A stretch of DNA of 6,543 bases from PHET01 sp038202795. Its GTDB lineage: Bacteria; Actinomycetota; Coriobacteriia; Anaerosomatales; PHET01. The translations under genes and the position numbers were made by a program. Location of the stretch: contig JBBREQ010000117.1 in the NCBI GenBank assembly GCA_038202795.1, positions 1 to 6,543 of the forward strand, written 5' to 3'. Shown here piece after piece: positions 1 through 6,394 of the stretch; position 1 is the first letter of the stretch, and every line of letters begins with the position of its first letter. The notes below the pieces were generated by a model. The model was given only the letters and a program-made list of their open reading frames with translations. It was not told the DNA's origin and did no database searches.

Positions 1-1521
1 GAACGGCCGCGGTATCCCGTCGGGCCCCGGGCGCCCGAACAGCTCCACCGTCTTCGCCTTGGGCGTCGCCGTGAACGCGAAGTAGCTGACGTTCTTCGGG
101 CGACTGCGCGACTTCATCGCCGCGGTCAAGACATCCTCGGCCGTGATCTCGCGCTCCTCGCCCTCGTCCTCAGCTTCCGGATCGGGACCGAGGTCGGCCA
201 GCACGCGGCGGAGTTGCGCGGCCGCGTTCCCCGTCTGCGAGGAGTGCGCCTCGTCCACGATGACGGCGAAGGTGCGCCCTGACAGGCTCCCCACCTTGCC
301 GAGGACGAACGGGAATTTCTGGAGCGTCGTGACAATGATCTTGGCGCCATCAGTGAGGGCCGTCGCGAGCTGATCGCTATTCTCGTCGATCTTCTGTACG
401 ACGCCCGCCACCTGCTCGAACTGATAGATGGTGTCTTGGAGTTGTCCGTCGAGCACGGTGCGGTCTGTGACGACCACCGTGGTACTGAAGACCGCCTTCC
501 CGTCCGCGCCATGCAGGTTGGAGAGCTGGTGCGCCAGCCACCCGATGCTGTTCGACTTGCCCGACCCCGCGCTGTGCTGAATCAGGTAGGACTCGCCGGC
601 GCCTTCCGTGCGCGCCGCATTGACGAGTCGCGTCACCGCTTCCCACTGATGCACGCGCGGGAAGATGAGGCGCTCCGTGTGCTTCTTCTTCCCATCGGCC
701 AGCGTGATGTCTTTGTGCTCGAGATGCAGGAAACGCCCGAGGATGTCGAGCCAGTTATCGCGGTGCCAGAACCGCTCCCACAGGTAGCTGCTGGCGTAGC
801 CTGCCGGATTCGTCGGGTTTCCCTTGCCTTCGTCGTGCCCAAGGTTGAACGGACGGAAGACCGTGCTCGTCCCCTCCAGCCGCGTCGTCATCCAGACCTC
901 GTCGCAGCTCACCGCGAAGTGCACAAGCGCCCGCGTCTTGAATTGCAGCAGGGGCTCCGGCTTTCGCGCTTCGGGGTCCACCGGCAGGCGATCCGTCATG
1001 TACTGCGCAATGGCGTCGTCGACGTTCTGCGTGGTGTCCGTCTTGAGCTCCGCGGTGCCGACGGGGATGCCGTTCACGAACAACACCAGATCGATGGAGT
1101 CGTGGGGCCGGTAGGAGGAGTGGTGGAGCTGCCGCGTGACCGTCAGTCGGTTGGCCGCATACGCCGCCGTCGTCTCGGGGTTTGCATGGTGCGCCGGCTT
1201 GAACTGGCACAGCATAAAGTGGGTGCCGATGTCCTTCACGCCGCGCCGCAGGACATGCAAAGTGCCGTGCGTGTCGAGCTGCTCCGCGATGCGCTTCAGT
1301 AGCTTCTTCTCCGACTGCCCGTTGTGCTTCGCCTTGTACTCATCCCAGATCTTCGCCTGCGTCTCCTGGATGAACGCCAGGAGCGGCGCCGGGTCCAGTG
1401 CCAGCGCCTTGTCGTAGGACGTGGGGTCACCAGCAACCCACCCTCCGCCCGGGGCGGTCAGGTGGGCGACGATTTCGTCTTCAAACACGGATTCCAGATG
1501 TTTGGATTTGGCGGCGGGCAT
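1..1521 (-). CDS. hsdR: Type I restriction enzyme R subunit, N-terminal 507 residues (cut by window edge)
   Basis: HsdR is the ATP-dependent translocase and endonuclease of a type I R-M complex; it cuts DNA lacking the HsdM/HsdS methyl mark. The reading frame is open from 1521 to base 1 and continues outside the window; the family is usually about 1000 residues. The N-terminal nuclease domain has a PD-(D/E)xK signature with D144, then E158-L-K160 in GTAELK, followed by the Q173-Y174 motif. Next comes the family-typical LVHFAVSCDEVWMTTRL block. The helicase motor shows Walker A GSGKS (319-323), DEAH (423-426) and FTATP (483-487). The start is uncertain: ATG 1521 gives a normal N-terminus (MPAAKSKHLESVFEDEIV), but no Shine-Dalgarno precedes it. 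GTG 1548 is an in-frame alternative, and an in-frame TAG lies at 1570-1572. It begins 98 bases after the GIY-YIG gene and probably shares its transcript. No break is seen in the visible half. Confidence 0.96.
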   Translation of the reverse strand, partial: MPAAKSKHLESVFEDEIVAHLTAPGGGWVAGDPTSYDKALALDPAPLLAFIQETQAKIWDEYKAKHNGQSEKKLLKRIAEQLDTHGTLHVLRRGVKDIGTHFMLCQFKPAHHANPETTAAYAANRLTVTRQLHHSSYRPHDSIDLVLFVNGIPVGTAELKTDTTQNVDDAIAQYMTDRLPVDPEARKPEPLLQFKTRALVHFAVSCDEVWMTTRLEGTSTVFRPFNLGHDEGKGNPTNPAGYASSYLWERFWHRDNWLDILGRFLHLEHKDITLADGKKKHTERLIFPRVHQWEAVTRLVNAARTEGAGESYLIQHSAGSGKSNSIGWLAHQLSNLHGADGKAVFSTTVVVTDRTVLDGQLQDTIYQFEQVAGVVQKIDENSDQLATALTDGAKIIVTTLQKFPFVLGKVGSLSGRTFAVIVDEAHSSQTGNAAAQLRRVLADLGPDPEAEDEGEEREITAEDVLTAAMKSRSRPKNVSYFAFTATPKAKTVELFGRPGPDGIPRPF

Positions 1522-1619
1522 TGCGGAGGGAGAATGGGGCTCATGCACAGGCGACGTACCGGGGCGCGATCTATTGGCGAAGCAGAGAGAGTAACGGCAC
1601 AACGTTTAGGTCGTGGTGA

Positions 1620-2480
1620 TCATCCAGCATTTTGCCGCTTCACTTGGTCGAGCGTGCGACCATCGGCCGCCTTCCAGTCTACCCAGCCGTTAGAGGTCCG
1701 GCCCAAAATGGCCAGCGCGGCCATGCTCGGCGAGCGAAACAGGTGGTCCTTCTGGAATACCACGGTCTGACCCTTGGGAATCATGATACTGGCATCGAGC
1801 AATCGCTGGCGGAGCGCTTCGCCGGCCGTGCCCCGAATGGACGGCACGTTCTCAAGGCGCCCGACAGAGCCCTTGAGCACCACGAACCCTTCGCTGGTGT
1901 ACTGACCACGTCCCTGCGTGCCGCTGCCCGAAAGAAAGAAGAGATCCGCTTCAGTTTTCTGGTCCACGCGGGCGACCGGCTCGAAGAGCGGGTGCCCCAA
2001 CGTGGCGAGTAACGTGCCGGCGGTCTCGAACACCTCGAGACAGTCGGCCTCAAGCGGCGCCGGCGTGTGCGGCTTGGTTCCGCCCGTCCCATTCTCCAGC
2101 GTGTACCGTCCGGCCTTCTGCGTCATCTGTAGACAGTGCCACTCCAAAAAGAGCCCGTGAGTCTGCGTCAGGCTGTTTGTGCGCGAGACGACGATGAGCG
2201 CCCGTTCCCAGAACGCTTTCTGCTTGTTGTGGATGGTCAACCGCGCGGCGAGGTCGCCGGTCTGACCGATGTACGCCTTTGGCTCGGCCTCGTCGGGGTT
2301 TTCCCCGATCAGGAAGTACACGGCGACCTGCGCGCTCTCTGGCATCTTGAGGAAGTCCGCGAGCAGGCTGCGTGGCACCTCCATGACCTGCACGATTCGC
2401 GTAGTGATCTCGGCAATGCGAATACCTCGCGGGTCACCCCCCGGTAGGTAGATCTGAATTGTTTGGGGGCGAGGCGTCAC
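1620..2480 (-). CDS. GIY-YIG nuclease-fold protein with C-terminal DUF4357, between hsdS and hsdR
   Basis: A 286-residue protein with a GIY-YIG domain near residues 52-130 and a DUF4357-type segment near 230-275 (SPSMAALAILGRTSNGWVDW). GIY-YIG enzymes cut DNA using paired tyrosines, an arginine and a glutamate. Here the first motif is AVY (53-55, Ala for the usual Gly), YIG is at 70-72, R80 follows, E113 lies in FLEW and N130 in LENG, so the core residues appear present. The GTG start at 2480 is chosen because it overlaps the hsdS TGA (GTGA) and has an AGAGG ribosome site 7 bases upstream (2488-2492). A longer frame starting at 2726 would lie inside hsdS and has a low-complexity, arginine-rich extension. 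Proteins of this architecture are known near type I R-M genes, but I know of no established function. It might be an accessory nuclease, a regulator of restriction or a separate defence factor. Cytoplasmic; no signal peptide or membrane segment. Confidence 0.9.
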   Translation of the reverse strand: MTPRPQTIQIYLPGGDPRGIRIAEITTRIVQVMEVPRSLLADFLKMPESAQVAVYFLIGENPDEAEPKAYIGQTGDLAARLTIHNKQKAFWERALIVVSRTNSLTQTHGLFLEWHCLQMTQKAGRYTLENGTGGTKPHTPAPLEADCLEVFETAGTLLATLGHPLFEPVARVDQKTEADLFFLSGSGTQGRGQYTSEGFVVLKGSVGRLENVPSIRGTAGEALRQRLLDASIMIPKGQTVVFQKDHLFRSPSMAALAILGRTSNGWVDWKAADGRTLDQVKRQNAG

Positions 2481-3847
2481 GAGGCCGCCTCTGTGGCGGC
2501 ACCGCGCACGTCGATCTGGCCGGTGACGGCGGCTGATATCAGCGCGGCGCGGCGTTCCTGCAGGAGGTTGATCAGGCGCTCTGATTGTGAAAGCAACGCG
2601 TCGAACTTGACGATCTCGACACTTAGAAAATCCGAAATCAGGACTTGCTCTGTAAGTGGTGGTAGAGGAAGCGGCGACGAGATGTACTGACCAACCTTCA
2701 AATTTGGATAGGTTGTACTTGAGCACATCAGTTGGACCCTTTGTCTCGACAGGTCCGACCGAAGCAGCGCAAACACAAACCTCGCGTCGGCAATACTTTT
2801 CTTCGGCCTAACTCGCATCAAGAAATTGCTGAACACAAATGACGCAGTGGAGTCGTCTACCAGTCCCGCTTTGCCTGAAATAATGTTGTCGGCCGAGCCG
2901 CTGGATTTTACGACGAGAATGTCGCTGGTTGAGCAAGCGTACCGCGCAAGCTGCTCCGAGGTAAACCCTCGAAGAGGCATCTTCTCAACTGCGAATCGAC
3001 CAAGGGAATCGATCTGAGCAGTGGTCGCTACCGGCAAGACTTCTAGTGCACCCACCGGCTCCTCTCCAAAGCAGCCGGAGTTATCAATTGCTGCAAAATG
3101 CTTGAGCGGCATAGCGTCCCAATGCGCCGGCACGTCCCCCAGCCACTCGACCCCCGACGCCTTCATCGGTGCGTCGTGGTTGAGGCCCTTGGTGACGGCG
3201 TGGGAGATTACAGCCTGCCGCTTCTCCTTGAGTAGCGCCACCATCCGCTGCTGGGCCGCGACCAGCGCGTCGATCTTCGCGGTTTCGCGGTCGAGGAAGG
3301 CGGCGATGGCGGCCTGCTCGCTCACAGACGGCACCGCTGCGACGAAGTTGCGCACGAAGTCATCCGGCACCCGCTTTTGGCCGCCCGCACCGTACATATA
3401 CGACTCACCCAGTACTCGAAATACAGACGAGACGAACAGGTAATGCAGGTAGGACGCGACGATCATGCCTGTTCGTGGACGTGCGACGATCAACTCGGTT
3501 GTCCCAAACCCGATACCGTTCAGGAGTCCTCGCATTACGGCCCCTTTCCCGTTCTCATAGCAGGGTGTGATCTTCGCGATAGCAACGTCACCCTCCGCGA
3601 AGAACGTATAGCCACTCTCGATCTCCGAGATGGGGCGTTCTATGTCAAGCGACAGAGTGCCGTCTGCGCCAACGGCTTCCATGGGTACGAATGTCACCAG
3701 CGTTGTACGATCAAACTCGCGGCTCTCCGCCTTCGACGGATTCAGGTCGGCGACGAATCGAAGCCTGATGACGCACCAGTGCGCCGGCACGTTGCCTAGA
3801 TGTGCTATCCCGCTGTCTTTGAGCGCAGGATATTGCGCGAGCCTCAC
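2477..3847 (-). CDS. hsdS: Type I restriction-modification specificity subunit S
   Basis: HsdS (456 residues, full family length) recognises the bipartite DNA target and scaffolds HsdM and HsdR. Two similar halves are visible. DSGIAHLGNVPAHW (11-24) is echoed by ASGVEWLGDVPAHW (230-243), and each opens a target-recognition domain (TRD), at about 25-175 and 244-398. Each TRD ends in a conserved helix that acts as a spacer ruler: SEQAAIAAFLDRETAKIDAL (176-195) to about 221, and LTEQVLISDFLSVEIVKFDAL (398-418) to about 446. The GTG start at 3847 overlaps the hsdM TGA in a GTGA junction, and the TGA stop overlaps the next gene's GTG the same way. This suggests translational coupling on both sides. 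Base composition is uneven: TRD-coding stretches are about 48-58% GC, while the central conserved stretch is about 70%. That fits TRD exchange. The target sequence cannot be predicted by eye. Confidence 0.95.
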   Translation of the reverse strand: MRLAQYPALKDSGIAHLGNVPAHWCVIRLRFVADLNPSKAESREFDRTTLVTFVPMEAVGADGTLSLDIERPISEIESGYTFFAEGDVAIAKITPCYENGKGAVMRGLLNGIGFGTTELIVARPRTGMIVASYLHYLFVSSVFRVLGESYMYGAGGQKRVPDDFVRNFVAAVPSVSEQAAIAAFLDRETAKIDALVAAQQRMVALLKEKRQAVISHAVTKGLNHDAPMKASGVEWLGDVPAHWDAMPLKHFAAIDNSGCFGEEPVGALEVLPVATTAQIDSLGRFAVEKMPLRGFTSEQLARYACSTSDILVVKSSGSADNIISGKAGLVDDSTASFVFSNFLMRVRPKKSIADARFVFALLRSDLSRQRVQLMCSSTTYPNLKVGQYISSPLPLPPLTEQVLISDFLSVEIVKFDALLSQSERLINLLQERRAALISAAVTGQIDVRGAATEAAS

Positions 3848-5598
3848 TGCGACAGCCCCGCGATCATGGAAAGGATTTGATCGGTTTCAGTTTTGAGATC
3901 AGCGTCGATCTCGGTCAACGACCGCGGCGGCGTGAAGACATAGAACAACCGATTGAACGGGACCTCGTATCCAACCTTGGTCTTGTCGTGGTCCACCCAC
4001 GCGTCGGGGGCGTGGGGCGCCACCTCGCGCGCGACATACTCGTCGACGTCCTCGGCGAGCGGCACGTTCTCCGTGTCACGCAACGCGGCGTCGGGCGTTG
4101 GCTGGCCTTTCGTCTTGCCCTTGATCGCCACCACCACGTTGCCGTTCTCGTCGCGCAGCGGGCGCTCGACCGTGATCGCCTGATAGCCGAATGCCTTGTT
4201 GGGGAGAATCCGACACAGCGGTCGCCCGTCGCGCGTAACATCCTCGAACGCATCGTAGAGCTTGGCCACGTCGATGATCTGCTCGGGGGACATCTCGCGA
4301 CGTTTGCTTCCGAGAGACTTGCGCATCTTCTGCCACATGCCGCTCGCGTCGATGAGCTGTACCAGTCCGCGCCGTTCTTGGGATTTCTTGTTGGACAGAA
4401 TCCAGATGTAGGTCGCGATGGGCGTGTTGTAGAACATGTCCGTTGGGAGCGCGACGATGGTCTCGAGCAGATCGTGCTCGAAGATGTATTTCCGAATCTC
4501 GCTCTCGCCGGACCCGGCTCCCCCGGTGAAGAGCGGAGAGCCATTGAGCACAATCCCGATGCGGCTCCCCTTGGGATTCATCTTGGCGATCATGTGCAGC
4601 AGGAACAGCAGGCTGCCGTCGTTGATGCGCGGCAGTCCGGGGCCAAAGCGGCCAGCGTAGCCCAGCTTCGTGTGTTCCTTTTCGACGGCCTCCTTGGCGT
4701 CCTCCCACTTCATGCCGTACGGCGGGTTCGCGCCCATGTAGTCGAAGGTGGCGCCCTTGTGTCCGTCCTCGCTTAGAGTGTTACCGCGTTTGATGTTCGC
4801 GACGTCTTGGCCCTTGATGAGCAGGTCGGCTTTACAAATCGCGTAGGTCTCCGGATTAAGCTCCTGTCCGAACACGACGAGCTTCGCCCCTTCATTGAGA
4901 CCGAACAGGTGCGCCTCGGCTTCCGATAGGATGCCGCCGGTGCCGGCCGTCGGGTCATAGAAGGACCGCACGATGCCCGGCTGGGTGAGGGCGTCGTCGT
5001 CCGGAGCGAATAGGAGGTCCACCATCAGGCGAATGACATCGCGGGGCGTGTAGAACTGACCCGCCGCCTCGTTCGCGGACTCCGAGAAGCGGTGGATCAG
5101 ATTCTCGAACACCGACCCCATGTCGTGGTTGCTAATGACATCTGGGTGGAGGTCCACGACCGCAAACTTCTGCACGACCTTGTACAGCAAGTCGTGGCCA
5201 TGCAACTCCTGCACAATGGCCGCGAACTTGAACCGCTCGAAGATGTCGCGCGTGTTCTCGCTAAAGCTCGACACGTACGCGCTGAGGTTCTGGCGAACGT
5301 GCGTGGGGTCATCCAGCAGGGCCGGGAGGCTCTGCGCATACGTGTTGTAGAAGGACTGCTTCGCCTTACGCGTGAGGAAGGGATCGAGGTTCTCAGCGCC
5401 CTTGGCTGAGCGGGCCGTAAACTCCTTCAGCACGTCGGCCTTGGTCGGCTCCAGCACACAGTCCAAGCGGCGCAGCACCGTAAATGGGAGGATCACTTTC
5501 CCGTACTCCGAGGGCCGATAGCGCCCACGTAGGAGGTCGGCGATGTCCCAGATGAAGCTGGCGAGATCGTTCGTAGAGACGTGCGAAGCCATGGTCAT
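3844..5598 (-). CDS. hsdM: Type I restriction-modification DNA adenine methyltransferase subunit M
   Basis: HsdM transfers a methyl group from S-adenosylmethionine to adenine N6 at sites chosen by HsdS, and supplies the core of the restriction complex. From ATG 5598 it is 584 residues. It starts with an HsdM N-terminal helical domain (LASFIWDIADLLRG, then EYGKVILPFTVLRRLD, 31-46). The methyltransferase domain carries QFYTP (181-185), the SAM-binding motif DPTAGTGG (215-222) and the catalytic NPPYG (291-295). The block with LNGSPLFTGGAGSGESEIR (351-369) and ALPTDMFYNTPI (383-394) is typical of the family. An upstream ATG at 5643 adds 15 residues not typical of HsdM, and ATG 5592 is a close alternative. 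None of the three has a clear Shine-Dalgarno. ATG 5598 is favoured because family members begin just before the ASFIW block. The stop overlaps the hsdS GTG. No frameshift is seen. Confidence 0.96.
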   Translation of the reverse strand: MTMASHVSTNDLASFIWDIADLLRGRYRPSEYGKVILPFTVLRRLDCVLEPTKADVLKEFTARSAKGAENLDPFLTRKAKQSFYNTYAQSLPALLDDPTHVRQNLSAYVSSFSENTRDIFERFKFAAIVQELHGHDLLYKVVQKFAVVDLHPDVISNHDMGSVFENLIHRFSESANEAAGQFYTPRDVIRLMVDLLFAPDDDALTQPGIVRSFYDPTAGTGGILSEAEAHLFGLNEGAKLVVFGQELNPETYAICKADLLIKGQDVANIKRGNTLSEDGHKGATFDYMGANPPYGMKWEDAKEAVEKEHTKLGYAGRFGPGLPRINDGSLLFLLHMIAKMNPKGSRIGIVLNGSPLFTGGAGSGESEIRKYIFEHDLLETIVALPTDMFYNTPIATYIWILSNKKSQERRGLVQLIDASGMWQKMRKSLGSKRREMSPEQIIDVAKLYDAFEDVTRDGRPLCRILPNKAFGYQAITVERPLRDENGNVVVAIKGKTKGQPTPDAALRDTENVPLAEDVDEYVAREVAPHAPDAWVDHDKTKVGYEVPFNRLFYVFTPPRSLTEIDADLKTETDQILSMIAGLSQ

Positions 5599-5771
5599 TG
5601 CGATGGGGTGAGCGACAAAGGGCCGCTGGCCGGCGTGATGCATTCAATGGTAGGGAACTCAGCCCTTGTGCGCTTGCCCGGTAGACTGCAGGCCGCACAG
5701 AGCAACGGCCCGTTCCCCGGCCATTGTTGATGCCCAGCATCATGGACGGCCACGAGGTTCGGCGCCAGCAC
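5595..5771 (-). CDS. Possible 58-codon frame ending in an ATGA overlap with hsdM (weak)
   Basis: A minus-strand frame is open from a TGA at 5817-5819 to a TGA at 5595-5597; the latter overlaps ATG 5598 of hsdM as ATGA. The longest start candidate is GTG 5771, giving 58 residues that include GNGPLLCAACSLPGKRTRAE with a CxxC pair, and one further Cys near the C-terminus. Third-position GC is about 71%. I recognise no family. In favour is the coupled arrangement, matching the overlaps downstream in the operon. Against are the short length, the lack of a convincing ribosome site and the single Cys pair. It could be a coupling leader peptide, the remnant of a longer gene, or chance. Confidence 0.2.
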   Translation of the reverse strand: MLAPNLVAVHDAGHQQWPGNGPLLCAACSLPGKRTRAEFPTIECITPASGPLSLTPSQ

Positions 5772-5861
5772 AGCGTGCCCATCGTAGCGCGACGGTCTGA
5801 CAGTGGCGCCGGCATGTCACCCTCCCGGCCGCGATCTAGGGGCAGATCACGCAGCACTGGC

Positions 5862-5881
5862 AGACGGCGTGCTGGCCGTCT
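5862..5881 (-). terminator. Short inverted repeat at the stop of the 63-codon gene
   Basis: On the minus strand AGACGGC pairs with GCCGTCT around the six-base loop CAGCAC, a 7-bp stem that includes the TAG stop of the upstream small gene. No T-run follows, so this is not a canonical intrinsic terminator. It could pause transcription or stabilise an RNA end. It is annotated for its position. Confidence 0.25.
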
Positions 5882-6071
5882 ATGGCCCCGGCGCGACGTC
5901 GTGAGCTGCCGCCCGGACGACCGCTGCCGCCGCATCGAGCTCGGCGAGCCGATCCGCCCCGAGCGCAGCCGTCATCTCCGCCTCGGCCTCCGGATGCTTC
6001 CGGCGAATGTCGGCGAGCTCCTGAAGCGCATCAGCGGCGCGGCGGAGCAGGCGTCGAGGCGATTTGCTCAC
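5880..6071 (-). CDS. Small helical hypothetical protein upstream of hsdM
   Basis: This frame encodes 63 residues starting at GTG 6071. An AGAGG ribosome site lies 6 bases upstream (6078-6082), the same motif as before the GIY-YIG gene. The product begins with a basic stretch (SKSPRRLLRRAAD) and continues as an Ala/Glu-rich segment (LQELADIRRKHPEAEAEM, then DRLAELDAAAAVVRAAA), predicted by eye to be mostly helical. It has no cysteine and no membrane segment. The basic start and amphipathic helices would suit a small nucleic-acid-binding or protein-binding factor, but I recognise no family. It points towards hsdM, with a gap of about 280 bases holding a hairpin and a weak frame, so co-transcription is possible but not shown. 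GC-rich DNA readily gives open frames of this length; the ribosome site is the main support. Confidence 0.45.
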   Translation of the reverse strand: MSKSPRRLLRRAADALQELADIRRKHPEAEAEMTAALGADRLAELDAAAAVVRAAAHDVAPGP

Positions 6072-6142
6072 CGGACGCCTCTGGGCGTGATACGCGTGTG
6101 TCGTGGCGAGGGCGGGGTAACACCGCTACCGTTATGTGTCAG

Positions 6143-6189
6143 CTCCCGGGGAGGGACTCGAACCCCCGACAGGGTGATTAACAGTCACC
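6143..6189 (-). other. 3' part of tRNA-Asn(GUU); putative integration (att) site core
   Basis: On the minus strand this 47-base segment matches tRNA positions 27-73. The anticodon stem is GGTGA/TCACC around the loop CTGTTAA (anticodon GTT, Asn). Next are a five-base variable loop, a T-arm with GGGGG/CCCTC around TTCGAGT, the 3' acceptor strand CCCGGGA and the discriminator G expected for Asn. CCA is not encoded. The 5' half is absent: no D-arm or TCCCGGG acceptor strand precedes it, and a hairpin lies there instead. It is therefore not a functional tRNA gene. Tyrosine recombinases often integrate at the anticodon loop of tRNA genes and leave a 3' copy like this at one element end. By that model, element DNA lies on its 5' side (coordinates above 6189) and chromosomal or neighbouring-element DNA on its 3' side. 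That assignment is inference. Confidence 0.7.
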
Positions 6190-6190
6190 T

Positions 6191-6219
6191 TAAAAGAAGC
6201 CGCCTCCTTAGGCGCTTCT
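6191..6219 (-). terminator. Intrinsic-terminator-like hairpin beside the tRNA fragment
   Basis: On the minus strand AGAAGCGCCT pairs with AGGC-G-GCTTCT around the tetraloop AAGG: a 10-bp stem with one bulged G, followed directly by TTTTAA. It would end transcripts arriving from the right, just before the tRNA fragment. The 3' T-run is short, so efficiency is uncertain. No gene feeding into it is visible in the window. Confidence 0.5.
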
Positions 6220-6230
6220 AAGTAAAATGT

Positions 6231-6326
6231 TGTCACTATTGAATCGGTCTGTACCCAATCTTTACCCGTGATTGAATCTCCGAGATTTAACCACGAAAAA
6301 CGTCACTCCGCCGGCAAAAGTGTCAC
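6231..6326. repeat. Cluster of short direct repeats next to the att-like tRNA fragment
   Basis: ATTGAATC occurs at 6238-6245 and 6271-6278, 33 bases apart. TACCC occurs at 6252-6256 and 6263-6267, 11 bases (about one helical turn) apart. TGTCAC occurs at 6231-6236 and 6321-6326, with another GTCAC at 6302-6306, 20 bases before the last; GTCAC also lies in the anticodon stem at 6184-6188. An imperfect palindrome TTGAATCT-CCG-AGATTTAA spans 6272-6290. Short same-orientation repeats at helical spacing beside a tRNA fragment resemble arm-type binding sites of tyrosine integrases. Repeats this short also occur by chance, so the functional reading is tentative. Confidence 0.4.
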
Positions 6327-6360
6327 GAAAATCGTCGAAGCTGGATGTGGCCGGCCCATT

Positions 6361-6394
6361 AAGCCTCCCTACCGGACCCCGGTGGGGAAGGCTT
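6361..6394. other. Strong GC-rich hairpin in non-coding DNA
   Basis: AAGCCTCCCTACCGG (6361-6375) pairs with CCGGTGGGGAAGGCTT (6379-6394) around a three-base loop, giving about 15 bp with one G-T pair (as read on the + strand) and one bulged A. Its right arm can instead pair onward: GGCTTC (6390-6395) with GGAGCC (6400-6405) around CTGG, so two exclusive folds are possible. No T-run follows directly on either strand; a T5 run lies at 6421-6425. It might be a structured RNA element, a recombination or origin hairpin, or a remnant of a mobile repeat. Confidence 0.4.

Noticed and set aside
436..1302. Long + strand frame of 288 codons opposite hsdR
   Set aside because: It is a shadow of the GC-rich hsdR coding strand; hsdR has clear nuclease and helicase motifs over the same bases.
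2481..2726. N-terminal extension of the GIY-YIG frame to an ATG at 2726 (368 residues)
   Set aside because: It lies wholly within hsdS in another frame and reads as an arginine-rich shadow. The GTG at 2480 has a ribosome site and the GTGA overlap.
3877..4776. Long + strand frame of 299 codons opposite hsdM
   Set aside because: It is an antisense shadow of hsdM, whose motifs cover the same interval.
5393..5935. Minus-strand frame of 180 codons overlapping the hsdM start
   Set aside because: It overlaps hsdM in a different frame, has shadow-like Arg/Ser/Pro composition and no recognisable domain.
5724..6221. + strand frame of 165 codons ending in RGGTRTPDRVINSHL
   Set aside because: The C-terminal peptide is the known artefact of translating the antisense strand of a tRNA. 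The frame runs through the tRNA-Asn fragment and opposite the small minus-strand gene.
6143..6240. A complete functional tRNA-Asn or an intron-split tRNA
   Set aside because: No matching 5' acceptor strand (TCCCGGG) or D-arm is found upstream to 6543, so only the 3' part is present.
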